Shown: positions 16,689-25,367 of the stretch, piece by piece | Numbering within the stretch: position 1 is the first letter of the stretch | Layout: the number at the start of each line of letters is the position of its first letter | Source of the DNA: an uncultured Lentisphaeraceae bacterium | GTDB taxonomy: Bacteria; Verrucomicrobiota; Kiritimatiellia; RFP12; DVOR01 | NCBI GenBank assembly: GCA_937892925.1 | Contig: CALBHX010000108.1 | Span: 1-33,172 of the forward strand | DNA: 33,172 bases | Reading direction: 5' to 3' | The notes under the pieces: model-generated | Database searches by the model: none | What the model was told of the DNA's origin: nothing | Seen by the model: the letters and a program-made list of their open reading frames with translations, nothing else | Translations under genes and position numbers: made by a program

Positions 16689-17460
16689 GGCTTTACCTCG
16701 ATGGTGCGGATGCTCTGGGGGGCTTTCTGGAAGGGAAGATAGCTTTGGCGCGTGGTGATAGGTGAACCATTGATGCGCGCGACGCGTGCGCCGCGCCGGA
16801 GGCCATCCTTCTCGGCCTGGCTCCCCCTTAGAATGGCCAGGATGGTTACGGGGATTTCTGCGTTGGCTGCCTCATCGGGGAGGTGCGGAGGCTGATAAAG
16901 AATGGCTCCATAAAATCTGGAGAAATTCCCTTTGCGCATGAACAGGGCACTTTGTTTGAAGAAGTTTACGTGCACTTCTATCGGAACGGCGGAGAGCGTT
17001 GTGGTGGAGGAAGAGGCACAGTAGGAACTCGTATTGTAGGCAGTGTTCCGGGTGTTATAGACGGTGCCGGAAGAATAGGAATGACTGTAGGAGGGGAGGA
17101 AGATTACGGAGGGGCGGGTGCCCTCTCGTTCAAAGGTCTCATCCATGAGGATGAGATCAGCCCTCACCTCTTCAGCCACGTCTATTGCACAGCTCCACGG
17201 GCAATGGGCACCTGTAAACGTGGCGGTTCCGATAGGGAGGAACCCATGCTCCATGGCCGTGAGCACGCCGTTTTCCGTGGTTACCGGGCGAATCTCTACT
17301 TCCCCCGGCTCGCCGGAGAAGAAGGTGTCGCCAAGTGCGGAGGAGGGTGGGGTGGCTACGTAGGCTGCTCTGTAAGGTTGTCTATACAGCCGGAACACAA
17401 CGCAAAGAGCAGGGAGATGAAGAGGCAGAGAAGGCTTTTGCGGCATGGCGGGAGTGTCAT
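16685..17460 (-). pseudogene. Lipoprotein gene with C-terminal PDZ-like domain, broken by a -1 frame change
   Basis: AAAGGA lies just upstream of the ATG at 17460-17458, which starts a classic lipoprotein signal peptide ending L-C-S-G-C (Cys25). That frame stops at TAG 17358-17356. The rest of the protein is in the -1 frame, from about Y-V-A-T-P-P-S-S to TGA at 16687-16685, so a shift between 17385 and 17359 is required; the joined product would be about 258 aa. The mature part has a Ser/Tyr/Thr-rich low-complexity segment and ends in a PDZ-like module (I-L-R-G-S-Q-A-E-K-D-G-L-R-R-G-A-R-V near the C-terminus), so it may bind peptides in the periplasm. The long frame taken alone has no export signal. 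No slippery site is seen, so a 1-nt indel is the simplest cause. The gene overlaps the next lipoprotein by ATGA. Confidence 0.7.
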
Positions 17461-17665
17461 TTTGAGTATTTCCTTTGCGGTCTGCCCGGGAGGCTTGCAA
17501 GGATGGGGCTGGCGGCCTGCGGCGCGGGGATTTTACTGCCCATGTCATCGCTTCTGGCAAGCGTTTCGCCGATGGCGGGGGCAATGGCATTTACAGAGCC
17601 ATGTGGGGCAGGTCGTTGCATGCCGTTTTCTAGGGGCATGGGCATCTCTTTGCGCAGTGCTGAGC

Positions 17666-17678
17666 ATTGTAACATAGC
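17666..17678 (-). promoter_or_regulatory. Possible extended -10 promoter for the lipoprotein pair
   Basis: GCTATGTTACAAT on the - strand differs at one base from GCTGTGTTACAAT at 9063-9075. It lies about 205 nt upstream of the start at 17460, which would leave a long 5' leader. The rest of the divergent gap (17461-17871) holds the guaB promoter and no gene that I can see. Confidence 0.3.
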
Positions 17679-17808
17679 AGGGGGAGGATTCGCGCAAGGG
17701 CTTTCTGCGTGAGGAGGCTTGATGAAAGTCGTTCCGCCCTGTTTGCTTTTGTGTGGCGGCAAGCGTGCCGAACCGCTTCGTTTAAGGGGGTTTGCTGTGT
17801 GGAAAGAG

Positions 17809-17839
17809 TTGCGTTTTAAGGCGGTTTTTGCTATATAAT
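17809..17839 (+). promoter_or_regulatory. guaB promoter
   Basis: TTGCGT (17809-17814), a 17-nt spacer, then TATATAAT (17832-17839), preceded by TG at 17829-17830 (extended -10). This gives a leader of about 25-30 nt carrying the Shine-Dalgarno AAGGAG at 17861-17866 before ATG 17872. Confidence 0.65.
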
Positions 17840-17871
17840 TGAGGGAAAGCAGAGCATAAGGAGCGTCTACG

Positions 17872-19368
17872 ATGATGAATGCGTATTTGAAGCAGTTTAT
17901 GGAGCAGTTCCCGTTTGAGGGGCTGACGTATGATGATGTAACGCTGGTCACGCAATATGCAGATTTTCTTCCGGATGATACTTCGTTGAAGACGCGCCTG
18001 ACGAGCCGGGTGGAGATGAATATTCCCTTTATTTCCGCGGCGATGGATACGGTTACCGAGGCTCCAATGGCGATTGCGATGGCGTTGGCCGGCGGAATTG
18101 GCTGTATTCATAAGAACCTGACGGAGGAGGAGCAGGCGGCGCAGGTGGCGCGGGTAAAGCATTATCTGAACGGGTTGATCGCCAAGCCGGTCTGTTTTCA
18201 CGCGAACGACGAGGTTGGGTTCCTGCTGGCAGAGAAGCGGCGGCGGGGGTTGAAGTTCGGCGGGTTCCCGATTCTGGACGATGCGGATCGCCTGGTGGGC
18301 ATGGTGTCGGGTAAGGATTTGCGTTATTCCGACCGCGGATCTGAGAAGCTCTCGGAGGTGATGACGCGGACGGCGGTTACGGGAAAGCCTGGAACAACGC
18401 TTGAAGAGGCCTATCGCCTGATGCGCGAGCATAAAATAGGGAAACTGCCGCTGGTGGATGCCGAGGGGCGGTTGGCCGGGCTCTATTCATTTACGGATGT
18501 TCAGCAGCTGATTGAAAACCAGAATCCGATTTATAACCGGGATAGTAAACATCGCCTGCGGGTGTCGGCCTCAGTTTCCGGCGGTTCGGGAGATTATGAA
18601 CGCATGGAGCGGCTGGCGCAGGAAGAGGTGGACGTGGTGGTGGTGGATTCTGCCCACGGGCACACCAAGGGTATCATGGATATGGTGCGCTGGATTGCAA
18701 AGCATTTTCCGGAGATCGATATCATTGCCGGCAATATTGCCACATCGGAGGCGGCGGTTGCTCTGCGTGATGCGGGGGCGCACGCTGTCAAGGTGGGGAT
18801 TGGCCCGGGCTCCATCTGTACCACGCGCGTGGTGTGCGGCGTGGGGATTCCGCAGCTGACGGCAATTTACAATGCCCGCAAGGCGTTGGAAGGCTCGATC
18901 CCCGTGATCGGCGATGGCGGCATCAAGCTTTCGGGAGATGTGCCCAAGGCCATTGTGGCGGGCGCAGACAGCGTGATGTTGGGCTCTGTGCTGGCGGGGA
19001 CGGAAGAATCTCCGGGCGAAAAGATTCTCAACGGCGGGCGGCAGTATGTGGTCTATCGCGGGATGGGGTCGCTTGCTGCGCTCAAGAATGGGAAGGGCTC
19101 GCGCGCCCGTTACTTCCAGGACAACGAGGCGGAAGACGAGCTTGTGCCGCAGGGTATCGAAGGCATGGTGCCCTATTCCGGGCCGGTGCATCGGATCATG
19201 ACGCAATTCTGCGGCGGGTTGAAGAGCTCATTGGGGTATTGCGGATGTAAAACGATTGCCGAGCTGCAGGAGCGCGGCAAGTTCTATCGCGTAACGGCCA
19301 ATGGCGTGCGCGAGGCGCATCCGCATGATGTGACCATTACCAAGGAAGCCCCGAACTACCGTTCGTAA
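17872..19368 (+). CDS. guaB: Inosine-5'-monophosphate dehydrogenase
   Basis: NAD-dependent oxidation of IMP to XMP, the committed step of guanine nucleotide synthesis, cytoplasmic tetramer. The 498-aa protein shows TYDDVTL near the N-terminus, a TIM barrel split by a CBS-domain pair (about 103-215), VDSAHGH (259-265), the catalytic loop GPGSICTTR with Cys316, and GDGGIK. The mobile flap region and the YRGMGS motif follow, and length is typical. AAGGAG precedes the first of two adjacent ATGs. It has its own promoter and is divergent from the lipoprotein pair. The GMP synthase gene guaA is not adjacent. Confidence 0.96.
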   Translation: MMNAYLKQFMEQFPFEGLTYDDVTLVTQYADFLPDDTSLKTRLTSRVEMNIPFISAAMDTVTEAPMAIAMALAGGIGCIHKNLTEEEQAAQVARVKHYLNGLIAKPVCFHANDEVGFLLAEKRRRGLKFGGFPILDDADRLVGMVSGKDLRYSDRGSEKLSEVMTRTAVTGKPGTTLEEAYRLMREHKIGKLPLVDAEGRLAGLYSFTDVQQLIENQNPIYNRDSKHRLRVSASVSGGSGDYERMERLAQEEVDVVVVDSAHGHTKGIMDMVRWIAKHFPEIDIIAGNIATSEAAVALRDAGAHAVKVGIGPGSICTTRVVCGVGIPQLTAIYNARKALEGSIPVIGDGGIKLSGDVPKAIVAGADSVMLGSVLAGTEESPGEKILNGGRQYVVYRGMGSLAALKNGKGSRARYFQDNEAEDELVPQGIEGMVPYSGPVHRIMTQFCGGLKSSLGYCGCKTIAELQERGKFYRVTANGVREAHPHDVTITKEAPNYRS

Positions 19369-19455
19369 GGCCTTGTGCCGGCAGGTGGTGCGCTTCCGGC
19401 TGAGAGGCGCACGCTCTGCGCGATTTCTTCCGTTCTCGCGAAAAGGAACGCCCTC

Positions 19456-20400
19456 ATGGCTCTTCAACAGAAAAACCCATTCGGCAAGTCTGATGCGCGC
19501 ATCATCACGCTCAAGGAGCCGGTTCAGCCGGCGTTCATGGGCGGGCAGCACGCGGAGCATAAGCAGCCCGGCGTCCCGGATGCGCCGCCGTTGCTGGAAG
19601 TGAGCGGTCTAAACACATGGTTTCCCGTTAAGAAGGGGATTTTTGCTCGAACGGCTGGCTATGTGAAGGCCGTGAACGGCGTTTCATTTACCATGCATGA
19701 AGGGGAGACGCTGGGCGTGGTGGGAGAGTCCGGCTGCGGCAAGAGCACGCTTTCGCGGACGATTCTGCGTTTGGAAAAGGCGCACAGCGGCCATGTGAAG
19801 TTCTTGGGGAAAGAGGTTTTTTCGCTTCGGGGCAGTGCGCTTTTGCAGTATCGGCGGGATTTGCAGGTGGTCTTTCAAGATCCGCACGCCACGCTGAACC
19901 CCCGGCACTCCATTTTGGATATTCTCACAGAGGGAATGCTGGTTCACCACTTGATTGAGCCGAAGGATGCCGAAGCGGCGGCGGTTGAGCTGCTGCATGA
20001 TGTTGGGCTGCCGGCGGATGTACTCTACAACTATCCGCACCAGTTTTCGGGCGGGCAGCGCCAGCGGATTTGCATTGCGCGGGCGCTGGCCTTGAAGCCC
20101 AAGCTGATCATTTGCGATGAGGCCGTATCGGCACTGGATCTTTCCATCCGCGCTCAGGTGCTGAATCTGCTCATGGAGCTCAAGGCGAAGTATGGGCTGG
20201 CCTATTTGTTTATTACGCACGATATCGGCGTGGTGGAACATATTGCGGACAATATTATTGTGATGTATAAGGGGCAGATTGTTGAGCGTGGCCCGGCAAC
20301 GGACGTGCTGCTTCACCCGAAGGAAGCCTATACGCAGCGTTTGATCGCGGCGGTTCCGCGTATTGGAGGCAAGACGGAGCGCGGGCAGCCTTCCGTTTGA
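19456..20400 (+). CDS. Oligopeptide/dipeptide ABC transporter ATP-binding protein, OppF/DppF type (orphan)
   Basis: ATPase subunit of a peptide importer, bound to the cytoplasmic face of the inner membrane. The 314-aa protein has Walker A GESGCGKST (90-98), a Q-loop in VVFQDPHATLNPR, the signature FSGGQRQR, Walker B LIICDEAVSALD, and the switch H in LFITHD. The segment LNTWFPVKKGIF and the short C-terminal LHPKEAYTQRLIAAVP are typical of OppF/DppF. Residues 1-45 form an unusual Gln/Pro-rich N-terminal extension of unknown role. Start 19456 follows AAAAGGAA at 8-nt spacing. No permease, binding protein or OppD lies nearby, which is odd because the ATPase works as part of a five-gene system; partners must be encoded elsewhere. 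Confidence 0.88.
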   Translation: MALQQKNPFGKSDARIITLKEPVQPAFMGGQHAEHKQPGVPDAPPLLEVSGLNTWFPVKKGIFARTAGYVKAVNGVSFTMHEGETLGVVGESGCGKSTLSRTILRLEKAHSGHVKFLGKEVFSLRGSALLQYRRDLQVVFQDPHATLNPRHSILDILTEGMLVHHLIEPKDAEAAAVELLHDVGLPADVLYNYPHQFSGGQRQRICIARALALKPKLIICDEAVSALDLSIRAQVLNLLMELKAKYGLAYLFITHDIGVVEHIADNIIVMYKGQIVERGPATDVLLHPKEAYTQRLIAAVPRIGGKTERGQPSV

Positions 20401-20445
20401 GGGGTGGATTCAGGTCGCCGCCGGGTTTCAGAAAGGCTGGCTTAG

Positions 20446-21555
20446 ATGCAGCATCGTGTTACACTTCGTGTGAATCTGGCCACATTGGCGGAAAATTATC
20501 GGGCGGTTTGCGGGTTGGTTCGGCCGTGCGCGGTGATGCCTGTGCTCAAGGCGAATGCCTATGGGTTGGGTGTGGGGCCGATAGCCCGGGCATTAGTGGC
20601 GGCGGGAGCCGAGCGGTTGGCTGTGGCTGAGCCGTTTGAGGCGCTGGCGCTGGCTGGGCTTGGGGTGCCGGTTCAGATTTTGAGCGGGATTTTGCCCGAT
20701 GAGATTGCGCCTATGTTGGAGCATGGGGTAACGCTTCCGTTGGTGAGTCTTGAAGGGGCGCAGGCGATTTCCGCCGAGGCGCAGCGGCTTGGGGTTCGGG
20801 CGCGCGTCCATGTCAAGCTCGACACAGGCATGGGGCGGGCTGGGATTCTCTGGCAGGAGGCGCCGGAGGTTATTCGCCGGGCAGCGGCATTGCCGAGTTT
20901 GGAGCTGGAGGGGCTTTTTACGCATTTCCCTCTGGCTTATGAAAGTGCCTCTTCTTTTACGCGCGAACAATTGAGGCGTTTCCGTTTTGTACTGGATGCC
21001 GCAGCGCAGGATGGGATTACGTTTCGGTGGATTCATGCAGCAAACTCTGATGCCATCAATAACGCGCCGGAAGCCTGCGCTGCACCATTCAACCTGGTGC
21101 GCAGCGGGATCAACCTGCACGGTGCATTTGACGCTGCCGGCTCGCTTCGCGTGCCGCTTCAGCCGGTGCTTACCATGACTACGCGCCTGGCGCAGATCCG
21201 TCAGCTTCCGGAAGGAACGCCAATTGGTTATGGGCAGACCTATCGTACGCGCCGCCCGATGCGCGTTGGGACGGTGTGTGCCGGTTATGCCGATGGGTTG
21301 CCGCTAGCACTTTCCAACCGGGGCTGTGTCTTGATTCACGGGTGCGCCGCGCCGATTGTCGGGCGTCTTTCCATGGATTACCTTACGGTTAATCTGGATG
21401 ATATCCCAGAGGCTCAGGTGGGCGACACCGTAACGCTTCTGGGGCGGGATGGCGGGCAGGAAATTCCGGTTCAGGACTGGGCGAACCTGAAGGGCACCCA
21501 TGCGTATGACATTATCTGCTCGATCGGCTCGCGTGTGGAACGGGTGTTTTGCTGA
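20446..21555 (+). CDS. alr: Alanine racemase
   Basis: PLP enzyme that interconverts L- and D-alanine, supplying D-Ala for peptidoglycan. The 369-aa protein has the PLP lysine in VLKANAYGLG (K35), the barrel strand motif KLDTGMGRAG, the catalytic Tyr in AGYADGLP (Y281), and GRLSMDY near 307-312 in the C-terminal beta domain. Length is normal. GAAAGG lies about 10 nt before ATG 20446. It follows the OppF-type gene by 45 nt and is convergent with hrpA, with only 22 nt between the stops and no strong terminator there. Confidence 0.94.
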   Translation: MQHRVTLRVNLATLAENYRAVCGLVRPCAVMPVLKANAYGLGVGPIARALVAAGAERLAVAEPFEALALAGLGVPVQILSGILPDEIAPMLEHGVTLPLVSLEGAQAISAEAQRLGVRARVHVKLDTGMGRAGILWQEAPEVIRRAAALPSLELEGLFTHFPLAYESASSFTREQLRRFRFVLDAAAQDGITFRWIHAANSDAINNAPEACAAPFNLVRSGINLHGAFDAAGSLRVPLQPVLTMTTRLAQIRQLPEGTPIGYGQTYRTRRPMRVGTVCAGYADGLPLALSNRGCVLIHGCAAPIVGRLSMDYLTVNLDDIPEAQVGDTVTLLGRDGGQEIPVQDWANLKGTHAYDIICSIGSRVERVFC

Positions 21556-21577
21556 ACCGCTGCGCTGTGTTGGCGGT

Positions 21578-24500
21578 TTAGCGGGGCTCCATAGCTTGAG
21601 CCCAGAGTGCATCCAGTTGCTTTTCGGAGTAACGTTCCGGCGGCGGCACGCCCGGCGCGAAGGTGCTTAACCGAAAGCATTCGACCGCCCAGCGATAGGC
21701 TGCAAGCGCCACAGGATTATGGCGTGACTTTTTCGCTTGCGAGACAAAGGCTTCATAGCGTGCCCAGTGCCGCTGGACGGTTTCGGCTTTGCGTCGGTCG
21801 CCAGCCGGGTTGTTGCGCGCGCGCTCCAGACGCTCTGCCGCGCCGCGCAGAAAAGCGGGGTATGCGTTCAGCCACGATTGGGGCGTAACGGCAATAAACC
21901 CGTCAAAGACAAGCCAGGCCAATTGATCGAGGAGTCCTTCCTGTGTGTCGGGGTAGACCCCCGTGGCTTGCTGGATTTGGGTTTCAAGCCGTGCGGTTTC
22001 AGAGAGGATAAAGAGCAGTTGGCGGCGGAGCTCGGCGGCTTCCTGTGCCACGCGCCCTTTGCGGGCGGCGTAACGCGCTTGCAGGGCTGCTTCATCGGTG
22101 GGGTCATCGGGTGTGTTCAGGAACGTTTCTTCCAACGTTCGGGTGAACAGATCGCGTCCTAATCGAACCATGTCAATGCCGGCCGTACGGACGAAGGCTT
22201 TCACGTTGGCCGGGAGTGCGGGGAGCTGGGCATAGGCTGCCCAGCGGTTCCCACCGAGCAGACTCAGTTTTTCCAGGCATTCCCGGCGGTTGGCCAGCCG
22301 TGCCAGCGCGGGGTCGTCCAATGAGGCGGCTTTTGGCTTTTGTGTTTGGTTTTCGGCAAAGAGTTCGATCAGAGGCTTGAGCAGGCGCCCTTGCCCCAAC
22401 ACGGAGCCGTCCTTGCGAACCACACGGAAGTTCATGCGCAGGTGTGCCGGGAGTCGGTCTTCCGCCCACAGGCTTTCATCGGCGCGAACGCCTTTTTCTT
22501 CATACAGCACGCGGAAGAGTGTTTCCGCCAGCCCGCGGGCATAGGGCTTGGCGCGGGAAAGAAAGAGGCTTTGTGCTTCCGGCAGCGAACCGATGACGTG
22601 GCGTATTCGGCTGGGCTGAGCATTGAGGAGCCAGAGGACTTTTTCGGGCAGTAGCCCAGGCACCAGCCACTCTCCGTGCCAATCGGCCAGGAGATGCAGT
22701 GTTTCGGGCGTAGCTTCCAGGGTCACACCGTCATCAGGCGCACCGGGAGCATGCCTATAAACGAGCGGGAAGGCGTGCCCGCAGACGGTGATTGTCTCTG
22801 GAAAGTCCCGCAGCGAAGCAGCTTCCACCTGAAAGGCTTCCCCTTCCAGCGGCAGCGGCGGGCATTGTTTTAGTGCGGGGGCATTGCAAATGGTTTGAGG
22901 CAGGCGTTCCTCATAAAAGGCCAGGAGCGCGTCATGTAAGGCATCGCGTCCTTCTCGCCGCAGAGCCACCATCTGCTCCAGGAGCTGCTGCCGCTGCCAG
23001 TTGGTTCGCAGCCATACAGGAGGGTTTCGAATGGCGCCCGGCACCATCAGCGCATCGGCAATAAAGAACCGCCGCGCTGCTGCCGGGTCGAGCCGCGACA
23101 AATCGCGCAGACGCCCTGAAACCAATGGCAGCCCGAAGAGCAGCACATCTTCATGCACGCGGACAAAGCCCCGCTCGGCATCCCAGAAGGCCGAGTGCCG
23201 GTGCACTTTACAGAGCGCTCCTGCAATGGGTTCAATCCAGCGAGGGTCGATGCAGGCGGCCATGCGCCCAAAGAGACGCGAGGTTTCCACCAGCTCTCCA
23301 GCCAACACCCATTCGCGCGATTCCGGAAGCCTGTCTTCTCCGCGGGGCGGCTTGCGCGGTCTTTCCGCATTCGTTGGGCGCTCTTGCCGTTTGGCCAGTG
23401 CACTTCCCGGGAAAAGACTAAACCGGATGGCGAAGGCGCCGCGATAGTCGCGCGCTTCGCTGTCGTAGTGCCCGATACGGGAGAGCAGCCCGCACAGCAG
23501 GGCGCGGTGCAGCCCGCCCTCTCCGCCGTGCGCCGCTTCGGTGTGAAGCCCACGGCTGCGGCAAAGCTCTTCCAGTTGGGTGCGAATGTTGGCCCATTCC
23601 CGCATTTTGGGATAGCTGACGAAGGCGGCCTTGCAGCGTTTACGGCGTTGTGTTTCGCTGGTGCCTTGTGAGGGGTCATGCCACCATGCCCAGAGCTTCA
23701 GGCGGCCATTGAAGTCGGAGTTGGCGCAGCGGAAGCGGGCATGCTGCTGATCGGCTTGGGCGGTTTTTTCCAACGGGCGCAGAAGCGGTTCATCACAGGC
23801 CATGGCGGCTACCACGGTGAGGGCATCGCGCAGGCTCTGCTCGGCTTCGGCAGCCAGAAGAATACGGGCGAAGCGCGGCTCCAGCGGAAAGGCTGCCAAT
23901 GCACGCCCAATCTCTGTCAGGCGCGGAGTTTGCTCGGCGGGCGGTTCAGCGGTATTGGCTGCCGGTACGGCACGGGCAATGGCTCCAAGCTCCAGCAGCT
24001 CCCGAAGCCCCTCACGGATGGCTGCGCCGGTCGGTGGTTCCAGAAAAGGAAAGCGCTCAATGGCGCCGAGGCGTAAGTGAGCCATGGTAAGGATGACTCC
24101 GGCCAGGGCGGTACGCTTGATTTCTGGCGGGGTATGAGCTTCACGCCGGGCATAATCTGCCTCGGAATAGAGTCGGATGCAGAGCCCCGGGCCCACGCGC
24201 CCGCAGCGCCCCATTCGCTGACGTGCGCTGGCTTGGCTGATAGGCTCGATGCGCAGGGTTTGCACATGCCGCTGAGGGGAATAGCGTTTGATGCGCGCGA
24301 GGCCGGAATCGATCACAACGCGGATGCCGGGGATGGTGACGGAGGTCTCGGCCACGTTGGTGGCCAGCACGATGCGTCGGCAGGCGGAAGGTTTGAAGAC
24401 GCGTGCCTGCTCTCCGGGCGGGAGGCTGGCCAGCAGCGGCAGGATTTCTGTCCGCGGCAGGTTGCGCCCTTGCAGCACGGCCATGGTATCGCGGATTTCC

Positions 24501-25204
24501 CGTTCGCCCGGCAGGAAGACAAGGATATCGCCGGAATCTGTTCCGGCGGCATCGACGGCGTTGGCCACGCGCCGGGGAAGGGATTCTTCTTCGGTTTCAT
24601 CTTCTTCGCTTTCGCCCATCCATAGGGTCTCAATGGGGTAGAGACGGCCAGGGACGGAGATGACGGGTGCTCCGCCAAAAAACTCAGCGAAGCGCGCTGC
24701 ATCGAGTGTGGCGGAGGAGACGATGATCCGCAGATCCGGCCGGCGCGGCTGGATACGCTTGAGCAGGCCGAGCAGGAAATCGATATTAAGGCTCCGCTCG
24801 TGCGCTTCATCAATAATCAGCGTGCTGTAACGGCGGAAAAGCGGGTCGTCCTGTGTTTCGGCCAGGAGGACGCCGTCGGTCATGAATTTGAATCGAGTGT
24901 TCTTGGAAACGTTTCGTTCAAAGCGGTGTTGATAGCCTACGATGTCGCCGATTGGGGAGCCCACTTCATCGGCCAGACGCCGCGCCATGGCCACCGCTGC
25001 GAGGCGGCGCGGCTGGGTGATGCCAATGAGTCCGCGTGCCGCAGGGCGTGCTAGGGCGGCCATTTTAGGCAGCTGGGTGGTTTTACCGGAGCCGGTATCT
25101 CCGCAGACGATGATTACCGGGTGTTGCTGAAGCGCCGTTTGCAGGATGGTTTGATAGGCGGCGATGGGTAGATTTTCGGGTATGGTCAGGCGCATGGGCG
25201 GCAT
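21578..25204 (-). CDS. hrpA: ATP-dependent RNA helicase HrpA (DEAH box)
   Basis: DEAH-box RNA helicase; in E. coli HrpA rescues stalled ribosomes. The 1208-aa protein, slightly shorter than the E. coli enzyme, shows motif I GDTGSGKTTQLPK (35-47), motif II DEAHERS, motif III SSAT, motif VI QRMGRCGRVGPG (the R-C-G-R form is typical of HrpA), then winged-helix and OB-fold regions and a long C-terminal domain with the Arg-rich end seen in this family. The first ATG (25204) overlaps a TATAAT box; if that promoter is used, the ATG at 25195 (M-R-L-T-I-P-E) would be the real, leaderless start. No Shine-Dalgarno is seen at either. Base composition is nearly unskewed, unlike most neighbours. Confidence 0.94.
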   Translation of the reverse strand: MPPMRLTIPENLPIAAYQTILQTALQQHPVIIVCGDTGSGKTTQLPKMAALARPAARGLIGITQPRRLAAVAMARRLADEVGSPIGDIVGYQHRFERNVSKNTRFKFMTDGVLLAETQDDPLFRRYSTLIIDEAHERSLNIDFLLGLLKRIQPRRPDLRIIVSSATLDAARFAEFFGGAPVISVPGRLYPIETLWMGESEEDETEEESLPRRVANAVDAAGTDSGDILVFLPGEREIRDTMAVLQGRNLPRTEILPLLASLPPGEQARVFKPSACRRIVLATNVAETSVTIPGIRVVIDSGLARIKRYSPQRHVQTLRIEPISQASARQRMGRCGRVGPGLCIRLYSEADYARREAHTPPEIKRTALAGVILTMAHLRLGAIERFPFLEPPTGAAIREGLRELLELGAIARAVPAANTAEPPAEQTPRLTEIGRALAAFPLEPRFARILLAAEAEQSLRDALTVVAAMACDEPLLRPLEKTAQADQQHARFRCANSDFNGRLKLWAWWHDPSQGTSETQRRKRCKAAFVSYPKMREWANIRTQLEELCRSRGLHTEAAHGGEGGLHRALLCGLLSRIGHYDSEARDYRGAFAIRFSLFPGSALAKRQERPTNAERPRKPPRGEDRLPESREWVLAGELVETSRLFGRMAACIDPRWIEPIAGALCKVHRHSAFWDAERGFVRVHEDVLLFGLPLVSGRLRDLSRLDPAAARRFFIADALMVPGAIRNPPVWLRTNWQRQQLLEQMVALRREGRDALHDALLAFYEERLPQTICNAPALKQCPPLPLEGEAFQVEAASLRDFPETITVCGHAFPLVYRHAPGAPDDGVTLEATPETLHLLADWHGEWLVPGLLPEKVLWLLNAQPSRIRHVIGSLPEAQSLFLSRAKPYARGLAETLFRVLYEEKGVRADESLWAEDRLPAHLRMNFRVVRKDGSVLGQGRLLKPLIELFAENQTQKPKAASLDDPALARLANRRECLEKLSLLGGNRWAAYAQLPALPANVKAFVRTAGIDMVRLGRDLFTRTLEETFLNTPDDPTDEAALQARYAARKGRVAQEAAELRRQLLFILSETARLETQIQQATGVYPDTQEGLLDQLAWLVFDGFIAVTPQSWLNAYPAFLRGAAERLERARNNPAGDRRKAETVQRHWARYEAFVSQAKKSRHNPVALAAYRWAVECFRLSTFAPGVPPPERYSEKQLDALWAQAMEPR

Positions 25205-25211
25205 TATACCA
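25203..25211 (-). promoter_or_regulatory. Extended -10 promoter of hrpA
   Basis: TGGTATAAT on the - strand, a TGn-extended consensus -10, ends 7 nt before the ATG at 25195. It overlaps the annotated ATG at 25204. No -35 match is evident. This decides between the two candidate hrpA starts if confirmed. Confidence 0.55.
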
Positions 25212-25367
25212 TCTCCGTGCGGTCTCTGAGTTGGGGCGTAACGTTTTGGGTGTGGGGGTTGGCTTGGGGCGAGGGAGAAACAGCCCCCTCTGATTTCACC
25301 TCGGACACGGGGCGGGTTGAGATTAAAGGCTGGGCGCTTTGAGGAGCGACTGAAGGAGGAAGGAGGG

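Noticed and set aside
17443..17590. N-terminal part of the 301-aa - strand frame as the true start of the PDZ-bearing protein
   Set aside because: It gives a Pro/Arg-rich, non-signal N-terminus, whereas the neighbouring frame carries a strong SD and a full lipoprotein signal peptide.
16883..17677. 264-aa + strand ORF opposite the lipoprotein pair
   Set aside because: Low-complexity Gly-rich translation without ribosome site; the - strand has SD, lipoboxes and ATGA coupling.
21556..21577. Terminator between convergent alr and hrpA
   Set aside because: Only a 5-bp stem (ACCGC/GCGGT) with a large loop and a two-base T-run; too weak to list.
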